Positions 47,224-57,624 of a stretch of 64,000 bases of DNA are shown piece by piece (position 1 is the stretch's first letter; every line of letters begins with the position of its first letter). Position numbers and translations under genes: made by a program. The stretch comes from Chryseobacterium sp. 52 (lineage in GTDB: Bacteria > Bacteroidota > Bacteroidia > Flavobacteriales > Weeksellaceae), in the NCBI RefSeq assembly GCF_002754245.1, contig NZ_PEEX01000001.1, positions 806,001 to 870,000 of the forward strand, written 5' to 3'. The notes beneath the pieces were generated by a model that was not told where the DNA came from, searched no databases, and saw nothing but the letters and a program-made list of their open reading frames with translations.

Positions 47224-49233
47224 ATGAATTTACCTTTAATAGCTGTAATTATTGTTATTGCAGTAGCAACAATCGGGTTGATTTTCTGGATCTTATCCAT
47301 GTATAAAAAAACCGTTCAGGGAATTGTCATCTTAAGAACAGGATATGGCGGAACGAAAGTCTTTTTTAATGCCGGAATTGTTATTCCCATTATCCACCGT
47401 ATGGAATCTATGGATATCTCGGTGAAAAAACTGGAGATCGCAAGAGAAGGAAGAGCGGGACTGATCTGTAAAGACAATATGAGAGCAGATATCCAGGTTG
47501 CCTTTTTTATCAGGGTTAATAAATCTGTAGACGATATTATTAATGTAGCCCAAACCATTGGATGCCAGAGAGCTTCTGATGCCAATACTTTAAGAGAACT
47601 TTTTGAAGCCAAATTTTCCGAAGCCCTTAAAACAGTAGGAAAGAAATTCGACTTCACAGAGCTGTATGAAGCACGAAGTGAATTCCGTCAGGAAATTCTT
47701 GATATCATCGGAACAGATTTAAACGGATACGTTCTGGATGACTGCGCCATCGATTATCTGGAACAGACTTCCATCGATAAACTGGATAAAGACAATATTC
47801 TTGATTCCGAGGGGATTAAAAAAATTACAGAACTTACTGCTACCCAAAACATCAAAGCAAACCAGGTTCGCAGAGATGAAGAAAAAACCATCACCAAACA
47901 AAATGTAGAAGCAAGAGAAGCAATTCTGGAACTGGAAAAGCAGCTGGCAGAAAAAGTAGAATCTCAGAAAAGAGAAGTCTCCAATATCAAAGCCCGTGAA
48001 AATGCAGAAATTTTAAAAGTGGAGGAAGAAGAACGCTTAAGATATGAGACCGTACGTATCGCTACAGAAGAAAAACTTCAGATTGCAGAAGAGAATAAAC
48101 TTCGTCAGGTCGTGATTGCCGCTAAAAATAAAGAACGTGCCGATCTGGTAGAAACAGAAAGAGTATTAAAAGACAAAGCCCTTGAAGCGACCGAAAGAGA
48201 AAGAGTGGTTTCACTGGCTCAGATTGAAAAAGACAAAGCCATAGAGCTGGAAAAGAAAAGTATTCAGGATGCCATCCGTGAGCGTCTGACCATGGAGAAA
48301 ACAGTGGTAGAAGAGCAGCAGGGAATCAAAGATCTTGAAGCTTTCAAAACCGCAGACAGAAACAAGCAGGTAGAAATTACAATCGCAACTCAGGAAGCAG
48401 AGAAAAAACTGATCGAGGAAACCAGAGCCGCAGAATCACGAAGATTGGCAGCAGAAAAAGATGCTCAGAAATACGTGATCGAAGCACAGGCGAAAAGAGA
48501 TGCAGCAGAAAAAGAAGCTGAAGCCCGTAAGATTATTGCAGATGCTAAAGCCAAAGAAGAAGCAACAGTAGGCTTGTCTGAAGCTCAGGTAATGCATGCG
48601 AAAGCAGAAGCGGCAGAAAGACAAGGTATTGCAGAAGCCGTTGTGATCGAGAAAAAAGCAGATGCCATTAAAAAAGAAGGAATTGCCCAGGCAGAAGTGA
48701 TCAAAGAGAAAGCATTGGCAGAAGCAGCAGGAATCACCGAAAAGGCAGAAGCGATGAAGAAATTGAATGAGGCAGGAAAAGACCATGAAGAATTCCGTCT
48801 GAAACTGAATAAAGAAAAAGAAGTGGAACTCGCTGAAATTTCTATCCAGAAGGATATTGCGCAAGCTCAGTCATCCGTTCTGGCAGAAGCATTCAAATCT
48901 GCGAAAATTGATATTGTAGGAGGTGACAACACCTTCTTCGATAACGTGATCCGTCAGGTTTCTGCAGGAAAAGGACTCGATAAATTCATCAGCCACAGTG
49001 AAAACGCACAGCTTGTAAAAGAAAACCTTTTGGGAGATGGGGAAAATATCATTGGTAAAGTGATGGGGATGGTAGATAAATACAACATCTCATCAGAAGA
49101 CATCAAGAATATGAGCATTGCTTCCATCATTTTTAAACTGAATGGATTAGCCAATCAGCAGGAAAGAGGAATTCTGGAAAGAGCACTCGACATGGCAAAA
49201 CATCTGGGAGTAGACAATAAACCCGTGAAATAG
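47224..49233 (+). CDS. Flotillin family protein (YqiK-like)
   Basis: A 669-residue membrane-raft scaffold. One N-terminal transmembrane helix (about 4-24), an SPFH/PHB domain (about 30-200: GYGGTKVFFNAGIVIPIIHRMESMDISV in part), then a very long coiled coil rich in Ala-Glu-Lys repeats (about 210-560: ADAKAKEEATVGLSEAQVMHAKAEAAERQGIAEAVVIEKK in part). A C-terminal helical region with VVGGDNTFFDNVIRQVSAGKGLDKF-like pattern follows (about 575-669). The layout is typical of YqiK/FloT. It probably forms membrane microdomains with the NfeD-like and PspA proteins. Confidence 0.93.
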   Translation: MNLPLIAVIIVIAVATIGLIFWILSMYKKTVQGIVILRTGYGGTKVFFNAGIVIPIIHRMESMDISVKKLEIAREGRAGLICKDNMRADIQVAFFIRVNKSVDDIINVAQTIGCQRASDANTLRELFEAKFSEALKTVGKKFDFTELYEARSEFRQEILDIIGTDLNGYVLDDCAIDYLEQTSIDKLDKDNILDSEGIKKITELTATQNIKANQVRRDEEKTITKQNVEAREAILELEKQLAEKVESQKREVSNIKARENAEILKVEEEERLRYETVRIATEEKLQIAEENKLRQVVIAAKNKERADLVETERVLKDKALEATERERVVSLAQIEKDKAIELEKKSIQDAIRERLTMEKTVVEEQQGIKDLEAFKTADRNKQVEITIATQEAEKKLIEETRAAESRRLAAEKDAQKYVIEAQAKRDAAEKEAEARKIIADAKAKEEATVGLSEAQVMHAKAEAAERQGIAEAVVIEKKADAIKKEGIAQAEVIKEKALAEAAGITEKAEAMKKLNEAGKDHEEFRLKLNKEKEVELAEISIQKDIAQAQSSVLAEAFKSAKIDIVGGDNTFFDNVIRQVSAGKGLDKFISHSENAQLVKENLLGDGENIIGKVMGMVDKYNISSEDIKNMSIASIIFKLNGLANQQERGILERALDMAKHLGVDNKPVK

Positions 49234-49270
49234 CCATCAAAGCTTGTCCTGCAAAGGGCTAAGCACTCAT

Positions 49271-49320
49271 AAAACTCTCTTTGTCCTGTTGTACACCGTA
49301 CACGCATTGAGAGTTTTTTT
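49271..49320 (+). terminator. Probable terminator after the flotillin gene
   Basis: AAACTCTC and GAGAGTTT are separated by about 30 bases and followed by TTTT. It could end or attenuate transcription before the AAA+ gene, which may then need its own promoter in 49321-49380; I see no TAnnTTTG there. Confidence 0.55.
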
Positions 49321-49380
49321 AAACGAGTTAGTACAAGGATCTGCTGTTATACAGCAGTAACGACCATCTAATCAAAAATT

Positions 49381-52300
49381 ATGTCAGAACAACTTAATTC
49401 CGGAACATACGAAATTATTCAGAACCGTCTGAATGAGCAGAAAAACACACTCGTTCAGAAGTTGCAGAAGCTTAATGAAAACCGTAAAAATATATTCGGG
49501 GGAATCGATTTTTCTCTTATTGCCAACGAAAGAATTTCTACCGATCATAATTGCATTGCCAAAGATATTTTTTCTTTGGGGAATCAGTTGATATTCGGGT
49601 CAAACGCACATCTGGGCCTGCAGACGGAAATCAATATTTCCGATGTTTTTTCAATATATAAAATCAATAAGAACAGATTTGAGCCTCAGGATTATACACT
49701 GATTAATGATGAGGTTTTTATCGATGAGTTCAAAAATCTTTACAAATACTACAGAAATACATTTTTTGCCAGATTCAGCTTTACAGAAAACTATCTTTAT
49801 ATGGTTTTCCAGCTTTCAGAAAGTACATCTGATATCAAAGCATTTAAATGGCTCATCAAAGAAGATCAGCTGACGTATGTAGATTCAAGAAGCGCCTCTG
49901 AAACATCATACCCTCAGCAGCACGGTTTCGCATGGACAAAAGCCACAAGAGACATGCAGAGATCCGGAAAGCATCCTCATATTTCCCTGGCGGATAAAGT
50001 CTTTGTAGAAAGTATTGGCGGAGATATTACCATAAAAGTAGAAGACAATACCGATTCCGGCAAAGGAATCTATTCCGAAGATGTTATTCACAAAGATCAG
50101 AACCTTGATGATGCCGAGATCCATTTCTGTGACCTTGATAATCTTGTTTTGTTTAAAATAAAACCTTACCAGGAAACAGAACGTTATTTCATTTATAATC
50201 ACAAGGAAAAGACCGTTTCCAGAGCCGATGCACTGAAATATTCAGCATTGTTGCTACCGGAACACCAAGGGGTCTTATTCTCGAATGGATATGCCTTGCA
50301 GACAGGCGGACTGAAAGTAATTTCTCAGGATCAAAACAGGCTCTACTACCTGAAAACGGTAACAGAACCGAACGGGGAGAATTTTTTATATGTTTTCTAT
50401 GATGATAAAACGAACAATTATCAGCTGATTTCTTATAATATTATAACCCAGACCATAGAAACACCCATCCGTTGCAGTGGATTCACCTTTCTGAGCGACG
50501 GAAAACTGATCTACCTCAGAGAAAGTACGGAAACCACCAAACATCACCTTTCTCAGATATGGCAGACCCCTTTTTCCAAAGAACTGCTGCCTAATATCGA
50601 GAAAGCAGACAGTCTGTTGTATAAAATAGGGAACAAAGATATTGTAAGAGTCATGGCAGAAAGCCAGGAACTTATCACCCTTTTGAATAAAAAAGATTCT
50701 TACAGCGGTCTGTATGATGATATCGTAAAACTTTCCACTGCGATTCTGGATGCGTATTATTTCTTAGGAGAAGAAGAAGTACAGAAGCTGGATAGACCGC
50801 TCAAAGAGATCAGAGGTATTGCCCATTCAGCGATTAATGAATATGAAAAAGTAGTAGAGCAGAAGAAAGCGACAACAGAAGCGCTGGAAAAAATAAAATC
50901 AGCCTGTGATAAAATCCTTGATGATACCAAAAGACTTCATTATTCCCAGCTTACCGATTATATTGATACCCTTTCCCAGATAAGAGCCTTAAGAGGAGAG
51001 GTAACCGGAGCCCGGGAACTGAAATATGCAGATGCAGACCTTTTAGATTCTCTGGAAAAATCATTAGCAGAACGCTATACAGAATTGTCCAATGCCTGTG
51101 TAGATTTTCTGCTGCAGGAAGGTGCGCTGCTGCCTTACGAGGAAAAAGCACAAATCATCTCAGAAGAGATTACAGGACTTCAGAAAGCAATAGATGCAAA
51201 AAAAATTGAAGAAGGGATCAATATCCTGTCGGGACAGCTTGAACTCCTGGTAGATATTGTCAACAACCTTAAAATAGAAGATACTTCCCATTCTACTCAG
51301 ATTATTGAAAACATTTCACTGATTTTTGCCCGATTAAATCAGGAAAGACTGGAACTTGGAAAGAGAAAAAGAGAAATTTCAGGAAAAGAGCTGTCTTCAG
51401 ATTTTCAGGCGCAGATTACGCTGTTTGATCAGTCGGTAATCAACTTTCTGGAGCTTTCCCAAACCCCTGAAAAATGTGATGAATATTTAACCAAACTCTC
51501 TATCCAGCTGGAAGAGATGGAGACCAGATTCATAGATTTTGAAGAGTTTATTCAGAAGATTGGTGATAAAAGAGAAGAAGTATACGGACATTTCCAGAAC
51601 AAAAGAGTACAGCTTACCGAAGCAAGAAATAAAAGAACGCAGAATCTTTTTGATGCCGCACAGAGAATCCTGAAATCCGTTCAGAACAAGACAGAATCTT
51701 TTGACTCTGAAAATGAAATTAACGGCTATTTTGCCTCCGATCTTATGGTTGAAAAGATCAGAGATATGGCAAGACAGCTGGCAGAATTTGAAGATTCCGC
51801 AAAATCCGAAGAAATTCAGACTCTTTTAAAAACTGCCCAACAGGAAGCTGTAAGAAAACTGAAAGACAAGAAAGAGATCTATGTTGACGGGCAGAGTATC
51901 ATTGCTCTGGGAAATTATAAATTTGCCGTTAACCAGCAGAAACTGGATCTTACGTTGGTTCTCAGAAATGCACAGTATTATTATCACCTTACGGGAACCA
52001 GCTTTTATGAGACATTACCTTTTGATACGGCAGAAGAGTTCAAAGAAGTATGGAATCAGGAGTTTGTTTCAGAAAATACTCAGGTAAAGAGGTTTGAGTA
52101 CCTTGCCTGGAATGTTTTCTCTGCTCATAAAGAGATTTCTACGGAAGAGCAGAACGAAAAAAATGTTCAGCAATTTACGGCAGAGCATTTCGGGGAAGGT
52201 TTGGTAAAAGGAATTCATGACAAAGATGCTCAGCTTATCGTGACAAAGCTTCAGCAGATGCATAATGAATTGGGACTGATGAGGTTTACCCCTCAGGAAA

Positions 52301-54183
52301 GAGCAGCCGCACAGCTTTTCTGGTTCTTTTTAAGCCATGAAAGAAAAGAATATTATACAAAACAATTAGGGGTTGCTGCTATTATTTCGCAGTCATTTGC
52401 CGGAGCCAAAGGATTTGAATACCTGAACAGAGAACTGTCGGAAGACATCCGGGCTTTTGCATTATCGAACTCCTTTTTTGAAGGAACAGACTTTTTTAAT
52501 GCAGCCGTTTATCTTAAAAATGAAGATAAAGAGCACTTTGTGATCTCAGAGAAAGCAGGAATGCTGTATGAAACTTTTTTTAAAGAGCTGAAAGGAAAAG
52601 GGAAAGATCTCGAATTTATGGAACAGCTTCAAGCGATATATCTCTATCCTTCCGCATGTTATTATACCGCTGAAAGTGCGCTGAAAGCATTTCAACCGGA
52701 TGCAGAAGAAGATATGATTCAGGAAGCCGCAGGATTTATGATCACTCAGAAATTTGATTCTAAAAATATCAGACATATCTCTTATGAAACGGTAATTAAA
52801 GAGCTGAAATCCCTTGAAAAGGATACAGAATATCATCTTAATTATTTTAAATTTATATCCAGATTAAGCCATTTCAATGAGGTGACGGTATCAAAGTACA
52901 GACGTCTTCAGGATTTAAAATACAGCTGGATCTCAGAAAAGAAAAAAGCAATGAAGCTGAACACTTTTCAGCCACAGATCCTCAGCTCATTTGTGAGAAA
53001 CAGACTGATTAATGACGTCTATTTTCCTCTGATTGGAGCCAACCTGTCAAAACAGCTGGGAACGGTAGGTTCTGAAAAGAGAACTGACAGAATGGGAATG
53101 CTGCTTCTGGTTTCTCCTCCCGGATATGGAAAGACCACCCTGATGGAATACATGGCAGAAAGGATGGGGCTGGTCTTTATGAAGATCAACGGCCCCTCTC
53201 TTGGGTATGATATTCTTTCAACAGATCCGGCGGAAGCTAAAAATGCAGGCGCAAGACAGGAACTTGAAAAGCTGAATCTTGCCCTGGAAATGGGCGATAA
53301 TGTAATGCTGTATCTGGATGATATTCAGCACTGTAATCCGGAGTTTTTACAGAAGTTTATCTCTCTTGCTGACGGGCAGAGAAAAATAGAAGGAATTTAT
53401 AACGGGGAAAGTAAAACATATGACCTTCGTTCCAAACGATTCTGTTTGGTAATGGCAGGAAATCCATATACGGAAAATGGCGAGAAATTTAAAATCCCTG
53501 ATATGCTGGCCAACCGTTCTGATACTTACAATCTGGGGGAAATCTCAGGATCTAAAACAGACCTGTTTGACCTGAGCCTTATAGAAAATGCATTGATGTC
53601 CAATGAATATCTGACAAGACTCACGCAGCCCGGAATGGAAAATCTTTATGAATTATATGAATGCGTACTGACAGATAATCCGGCAGATAACCTTAAAGGA
53701 AACTTCAGCTCCAACGATATCTCAGATTTCAGAGCCGTTCTGAAGAATACCATTTCGGTAAGAAATATGGTTCTCAAAGTGAATAAAGAGTATATTTCAT
53801 CCGCAGCAATGTCCGATGATTACAGAAACGAACCCTCATTCAAACTTCAGGGATCTTACCGTAATATGAATAAACTCATTGCACAGATTCAGCCTATTTT
53901 AAATAAGGACGAGGTGAATCAGATCGTTTTGGATCATTATCAGAATGAATCCCAAACCCTGACTACCGGAGCCGAAGCCAATATGCTCAAGCTGAAAGAA
54001 TTAATGGATACGCTTTCGAATGAAGAGAAAGAACGCTGGAGTGAGATCAAGAAGACATTTGTTAAAAATAAAACCCTGAAAGGATTGGGTGAAAATGACA
54101 GGATGTCTCAGATCGTAGCACTGCTTGCCCAGTTTGGAGAAGGCCTGGACGGTATTAAAGAAGTCTTGAGAAGAGAAAACTAA
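49381..54183 (+). CDS. DUF3686 domain AAA+ ATPase
   Basis: A very large, 1600-residue cytoplasmic protein, sometimes labelled DNA repair ATPase. The N-terminal third (about 30-460) matches DUF3686. Coiled-coil segments follow at about 480-860, then a helical region and an AAA+ module at about 1210-1480: Walker A PPGYGKTTL (K1250), Walker B VMLYLDDIQH (D1313, D1314), and a sensor-1-like Asn in VMAGNPYTENGE. The gene lies in the PspA-NfeD-flotillin operon, so action on membrane or protein complexes is more likely than DNA repair. There is no signal peptide. Confidence 0.88.
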   Translation: MSEQLNSGTYEIIQNRLNEQKNTLVQKLQKLNENRKNIFGGIDFSLIANERISTDHNCIAKDIFSLGNQLIFGSNAHLGLQTEINISDVFSIYKINKNRFEPQDYTLINDEVFIDEFKNLYKYYRNTFFARFSFTENYLYMVFQLSESTSDIKAFKWLIKEDQLTYVDSRSASETSYPQQHGFAWTKATRDMQRSGKHPHISLADKVFVESIGGDITIKVEDNTDSGKGIYSEDVIHKDQNLDDAEIHFCDLDNLVLFKIKPYQETERYFIYNHKEKTVSRADALKYSALLLPEHQGVLFSNGYALQTGGLKVISQDQNRLYYLKTVTEPNGENFLYVFYDDKTNNYQLISYNIITQTIETPIRCSGFTFLSDGKLIYLRESTETTKHHLSQIWQTPFSKELLPNIEKADSLLYKIGNKDIVRVMAESQELITLLNKKDSYSGLYDDIVKLSTAILDAYYFLGEEEVQKLDRPLKEIRGIAHSAINEYEKVVEQKKATTEALEKIKSACDKILDDTKRLHYSQLTDYIDTLSQIRALRGEVTGARELKYADADLLDSLEKSLAERYTELSNACVDFLLQEGALLPYEEKAQIISEEITGLQKAIDAKKIEEGINILSGQLELLVDIVNNLKIEDTSHSTQIIENISLIFARLNQERLELGKRKREISGKELSSDFQAQITLFDQSVINFLELSQTPEKCDEYLTKLSIQLEEMETRFIDFEEFIQKIGDKREEVYGHFQNKRVQLTEARNKRTQNLFDAAQRILKSVQNKTESFDSENEINGYFASDLMVEKIRDMARQLAEFEDSAKSEEIQTLLKTAQQEAVRKLKDKKEIYVDGQSIIALGNYKFAVNQQKLDLTLVLRNAQYYYHLTGTSFYETLPFDTAEEFKEVWNQEFVSENTQVKRFEYLAWNVFSAHKEISTEEQNEKNVQQFTAEHFGEGLVKGIHDKDAQLIVTKLQQMHNELGLMRFTPQERAAAQLFWFFLSHERKEYYTKQLGVAAIISQSFAGAKGFEYLNRELSEDIRAFALSNSFFEGTDFFNAAVYLKNEDKEHFVISEKAGMLYETFFKELKGKGKDLEFMEQLQAIYLYPSACYYTAESALKAFQPDAEEDMIQEAAGFMITQKFDSKNIRHISYETVIKELKSLEKDTEYHLNYFKFISRLSHFNEVTVSKYRRLQDLKYSWISEKKKAMKLNTFQPQILSSFVRNRLINDVYFPLIGANLSKQLGTVGSEKRTDRMGMLLLVSPPGYGKTTLMEYMAERMGLVFMKINGPSLGYDILSTDPAEAKNAGARQELEKLNLALEMGDNVMLYLDDIQHCNPEFLQKFISLADGQRKIEGIYNGESKTYDLRSKRFCLVMAGNPYTENGEKFKIPDMLANRSDTYNLGEISGSKTDLFDLSLIENALMSNEYLTRLTQPGMENLYELYECVLTDNPADNLKGNFSSNDISDFRAVLKNTISVRNMVLKVNKEYISSAAMSDDYRNEPSFKLQGSYRNMNKLIAQIQPILNKDEVNQIVLDHYQNESQTLTTGAEANMLKLKELMDTLSNEEKERWSEIKKTFVKNKTLKGLGENDRMSQIVALLAQFGEGLDGIKEVLRREN

Positions 54184-54201
54184 TCCTGTTGTACAGAAAA
54201 G

Positions 54202-54235
54202 AAAAACTGCATCATTGTTATGGTGCAGTTTTTTA
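54202..54235. terminator. Bidirectional terminator after the AAA+ gene
   Basis: AAAAACTGCA and TGCAGTTTTTT pair around TCATTGTTATGG; the convergent DUF389 gene ends at 54264. Confidence 0.85.
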
Positions 54236-54263
54236 TTATATAGTTTGTAAGGCTTATGAAATC

Positions 54264-55556
54264 TTATTGACGGATCACTTTAGCATTTTTATCAGTCAGT
54301 TTTTCAGAAATCCATTCCTTCATTTTTTGTTCCTCTTCCTTTTCCTCTTTTTCAGATTGATAGAGAATGACGGTGCTCACATTCGCGCTGTCCGTATTGG
54401 GGAAATTCGTGATTTTACCGATGGAAATATGGTTAAAAGCAGGAAAGAGAATATTAATTTCTTTGATCAGGGTAGAATCCTTGACCGTGTATTTGTCAAG
54501 CTGCTGCCGTAATCGGTTGATGACCAGGTCTTTTTCTGACAATACATTATTCCGTTGCCCGATCTCATTCAGTATTTCCGATTTCAGGTCTGTAGCATCC
54601 TGCTTTATAACGAGTTCTGTGTCGGAAATTCCAAGATCTTTAAGCTTTTTATTGATCGTGTCCAGTTCATTTTTATCAAATTTTTTGGATAGAAAAGCCA
54701 GTTCTATCTTTCTGGGAGAAGAATTGTAGTTGACTTTTTTGTAAATCAGGGTATATCCCTTCTGTGTAAATTCATCATTGATGAATACATCCACATTCTG
54801 GGTGAACTTTTTTTGATTTAACAGATTATAAGCCAGATAAGAACTTGGCACAATCATGATGATAATCAGTGCAGTAATACCGTATCTGATCTGTCTTTCA
54901 TACTTTTTGTCTACCAGTGCAATAGGTTGGTACTTAAGGTATTTGATAATAAGAAACGTGGCAATACAAATGAAAAAACAGTTGATCGTATAAAGATAAA
55001 AAGCACCAAAAAAATAACTCCAGTTTCCTACGGAAAGTCCATATCCGGCTGTACAAAGAGGAGGCATTAGAGCTGTGGCAATAGCAACTCCCGGGATCGG
55101 ATTTCCCTGTTTTACACGGGTAATGGCAATAACCCCTACAAGTCCTCCGAAAAATGCAATCAATACATCATAAATATTGGGAGACGTACGGGCTAAAAGC
55201 TCGGATTGGGTTTCTTTGAACGGACTTAAGAAAAAATAAATAAAAGAAACCAGTAAACTGACCACCGTGGCAATCAGCAGATTTTTCAGCGATCTTTTGA
55301 GCAGCTGAAAATTGTACGTACCCAATGCAAATCCGGCTCCTACAATAGGCCCCATCAATGGAGATATAAGCATGGCGCCAATAATAACAGCCGTAGAGTT
55401 TACATTCAGCCCTACCGATGCAATAACAATAGCACAAGCCAGAATCCAGAGATTTGAACCTCGAAACGATATATTCTCTGTAACATTCTCAAGGACCTTC
55501 TGCTTGTCCTCCTCTCCAAACTGGAGATTGATAAATCTAAAAAATTTTCCTGCCAT
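54264..55556 (-). CDS. DUF389/TIGR00341 membrane protein
   Basis: A 430-residue inner-membrane protein of the DUF389 family. The motif SFRGSNLWILACAIVIASVGLNVNSTAVIIGAMLISPLMGPI (quoted in part: SNLWILACAIVIAS, IIGAMLISPLMGPI, about 29-70) is the family core. About six transmembrane helices fill residues 35-260, and a cytoplasmic helical tail (about 270-430) follows, ending EEKEEEQKMKEWISEKL-like. The function of the family is unknown. It is convergent with the stress operon and has about 230 bases of upstream DNA. Confidence 0.9.
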   Translation of the reverse strand: MAGKFFRFINLQFGEEDKQKVLENVTENISFRGSNLWILACAIVIASVGLNVNSTAVIIGAMLISPLMGPIVGAGFALGTYNFQLLKRSLKNLLIATVVSLLVSFIYFFLSPFKETQSELLARTSPNIYDVLIAFFGGLVGVIAITRVKQGNPIPGVAIATALMPPLCTAGYGLSVGNWSYFFGAFYLYTINCFFICIATFLIIKYLKYQPIALVDKKYERQIRYGITALIIIMIVPSSYLAYNLLNQKKFTQNVDVFINDEFTQKGYTLIYKKVNYNSSPRKIELAFLSKKFDKNELDTINKKLKDLGISDTELVIKQDATDLKSEILNEIGQRNNVLSEKDLVINRLRQQLDKYTVKDSTLIKEINILFPAFNHISIGKITNFPNTDSANVSTVILYQSEKEEKEEEQKMKEWISEKLTDKNAKVIRQ

Positions 55557-55756
55557 CGTATTTGTGATAATATGTCCTGTTTTGATTAAAAAAATAAAAA
55601 TACATATTTATATTTAGTTGCAATCATTCATTCATTGTATAAAATCTAAGAAAAATTTAATGAATATTAATTCGAATACATAAAAGCCGGGAGTATAAAA
55701 ATCTGTACCCATAATATTGCATTATTCTGTATCTGTATCCAAATTAAAATACTTCC

Positions 55757-55764
55757 TAATTTTG
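55757..55764 (+). promoter_or_regulatory. -7 promoter box before the 122-residue hypothetical gene
   Basis: TAATTTTG fits TAnnTTTG, 20 bases before the ATG at 55785. Confidence 0.5.
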
Positions 55765-55784
55765 CTTAAGTAAATCAGAATAGT

Positions 55785-56153
55785 ATGGAAACCACAGTAC
55801 AATACCAGGATCAGCTTCTGTATGCTGAAGTCTATATTTCAGATATGCTGTCCCTGAAAAACATCTTTTTACAGTCACAGAATGCCAAAAAACTCAATCA
55901 GGATTTCGGAATTCCTTTCCTTCTGGCTAAAAAGAAGAACGCTGTTATGGCGTTTGCCAGCCTTGTCATGAATGAGAAAGGGGATATTACTTTTAAAACG
56001 TATGATAAAGGAGGACTTTCAGAATCTGAAAAGAGAAATTTTACCCTCCGTGCAGAAAGCTATTTTAAAAAGAATACCACCGCTAATTTCCGAAATCCGG
56101 ATCAGCTGAAAAGCAGTATCTGGAAAATGATCAGCTGGCTGAACGTCTCATAA
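55785..56153 (+). CDS. Hypothetical protein upstream of a MocR gene
   Basis: A 122-residue cytoplasmic alpha/beta protein that I do not recognise. Features are a strand-rich middle (IPFLLAKKKNAVMAFASLVMNEKGDITFKTYDKGG in part) and a helical end (LKSSIWKMISWLNV). There is no export signal. It has a good promoter box and precedes the MocR gene by 40 bases, so it may be controlled with it or by it. Confidence 0.7.
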   Translation: METTVQYQDQLLYAEVYISDMLSLKNIFLQSQNAKKLNQDFGIPFLLAKKKNAVMAFASLVMNEKGDITFKTYDKGGLSESEKRNFTLRAESYFKKNTTANFRNPDQLKSSIWKMISWLNVS

Positions 56154-56193
56154 AACTGAGAGAAGTTGTACATTTACTTAAAACCGAGATTCT

Positions 56194-57609
56194 ATGTCCA
56201 AAGACGTTCTGTACCTTAAAATAGCAAAATCTTTCACCGAACAGATCAAGAGTGAAACCCTCTTGTGTGGAGACCGGCTGCCCTCGCTCAGAAGTGCTCA
56301 GAAACTCTATAATGTCAGTCTGAATACGGTAAAACAGGCCTATATGGAGCTGGAAAGCCTTTCTTTGGTAGAATCCCGGCCGAAATACGGCTATTTTGTA
56401 AGCCAGACTTTTCCTAGAAAGCTGGCACTGCCTTCTGTAGCACCAATGAAACTGGCAGAGAAAAAAAATACCCCTGAAGATCTGATCGGTAAAGTCTTCG
56501 GAACCCTTGATGGAACAGATGTTACCCAGTTTGCTTTGGGGATTCCGGGGAAAAGTTTTCTTCCTTTAGCCAAGCTGAAGAAATCCATGGTCAATGTGAT
56601 TAAGAGAAAAAATGACAGCGGAACAGACTATGAACCGGTACAGGGGAACGAATATCTTCGCAGGGAAGTAGCCAAATGGGCACTTGTGTTAGAAGGAAAG
56701 ATTTCAGAAGATGACTTCGTGATCACTTCTGGAGCAATGAATGCGGTGTATACCTGTCTGATGGCGGTGACGAAACCCGGTGATTCTGTTGCGGTAGAAA
56801 GTCCTGTCTATTTTGGAGTCCTCCAGGCCATTCAGCAGCTGGGGCTGAAAGTGGTGGAAATTCCTACCCATCCTATTTACGGAGTGGATCTCGATGCTTT
56901 AAAAAAAGTGCTGCCCACACTCTCTGCCTGTTGTTTTGTAACGAATTTCAATAATCCACTGGGCTTTCAGATGCCCGATGAGAACAAAAAAGAACTGGTA
57001 AGACTGATCACGGAATATAATGTTCCGCTGATTGAAGATGATATTTACGGGAACCTGTATTTTGGAGCGGAAAGACCTAAACCCTGTAAATTTTATGATG
57101 AGGCAGGTCTTGTGATGTGGGTAGGATCTGTTTCCAAAACCCTTGCTCCCGGATACCGTGTAGGATGGGTGGCTCCCGGTAAATTTAAAGAAAAAGTGAT
57201 CAGGCAAAAACTGGTACAGACGGTATGCAGTCCGTCCCTGTATCCGGAAGTCATTGCAGATTTCCTTGAACACGGCCGTTATGATCATCATCTGAGAATG
57301 TTCAGAAATAAGCTGTATGCAAATTACCTTCAGATTCAGAAGTCCGTTACCCAATATTTCCCGGACAATACCAAGATTTCAGAACCGAAAGGAGGCTTTA
57401 TGTTGTGGCTGGAGCTGGATAAAAGAATCTGTACGGAAGATCTGTATGATGAGGCAATGAGCCATAAAATAAATTTTGCTCCCGGAAGAATGTTTTCGCA
57501 GTACAATCAGTACCAGAACTGTATGCGTCTGAACTATGCCCTGGAATGGACAGACAGGGTAGAAAGTGACTTAGAGAAGTTGGCGAAAATGATAAAAAAA
57601 AGAATTTAA
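56194..57609 (+). CDS. MocR-type GntR/aminotransferase regulator
   Basis: A 471-residue chimera. The N-terminal GntR winged helix (about 1-75: GDRLPSLRSAQKLYNVSLNTVKQAYMELESLSLV in part) binds DNA, and the fold-type I aminotransferase domain (about 100-471) binds PLP. The PLP lysine is K315 in SVSKTLAPGYRVGW, with NPLGFQMP and DDIYGNLYFG upstream of it. Such regulators sense PLP or amino compounds and control vitamin B6, GABA or taurine genes. The target is unknown; the neighbouring GNAT and hypothetical genes are candidates. Confidence 0.93.
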   Translation: MSKDVLYLKIAKSFTEQIKSETLLCGDRLPSLRSAQKLYNVSLNTVKQAYMELESLSLVESRPKYGYFVSQTFPRKLALPSVAPMKLAEKKNTPEDLIGKVFGTLDGTDVTQFALGIPGKSFLPLAKLKKSMVNVIKRKNDSGTDYEPVQGNEYLRREVAKWALVLEGKISEDDFVITSGAMNAVYTCLMAVTKPGDSVAVESPVYFGVLQAIQQLGLKVVEIPTHPIYGVDLDALKKVLPTLSACCFVTNFNNPLGFQMPDENKKELVRLITEYNVPLIEDDIYGNLYFGAERPKPCKFYDEAGLVMWVGSVSKTLAPGYRVGWVAPGKFKEKVIRQKLVQTVCSPSLYPEVIADFLEHGRYDHHLRMFRNKLYANYLQIQKSVTQYFPDNTKISEPKGGFMLWLELDKRICTEDLYDEAMSHKINFAPGRMFSQYNQYQNCMRLNYALEWTDRVESDLEKLAKMIKKRI

Positions 57610-57624
57610 TTAAACCCTATAGTG

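Noticed and set aside
48436-48864. Antisense frame rich in Phe, Cys and Ser inside the flotillin gene
   Set aside because: It is the reverse of the Ala-Glu-Lys coiled-coil repeats and has no independent coding signal.
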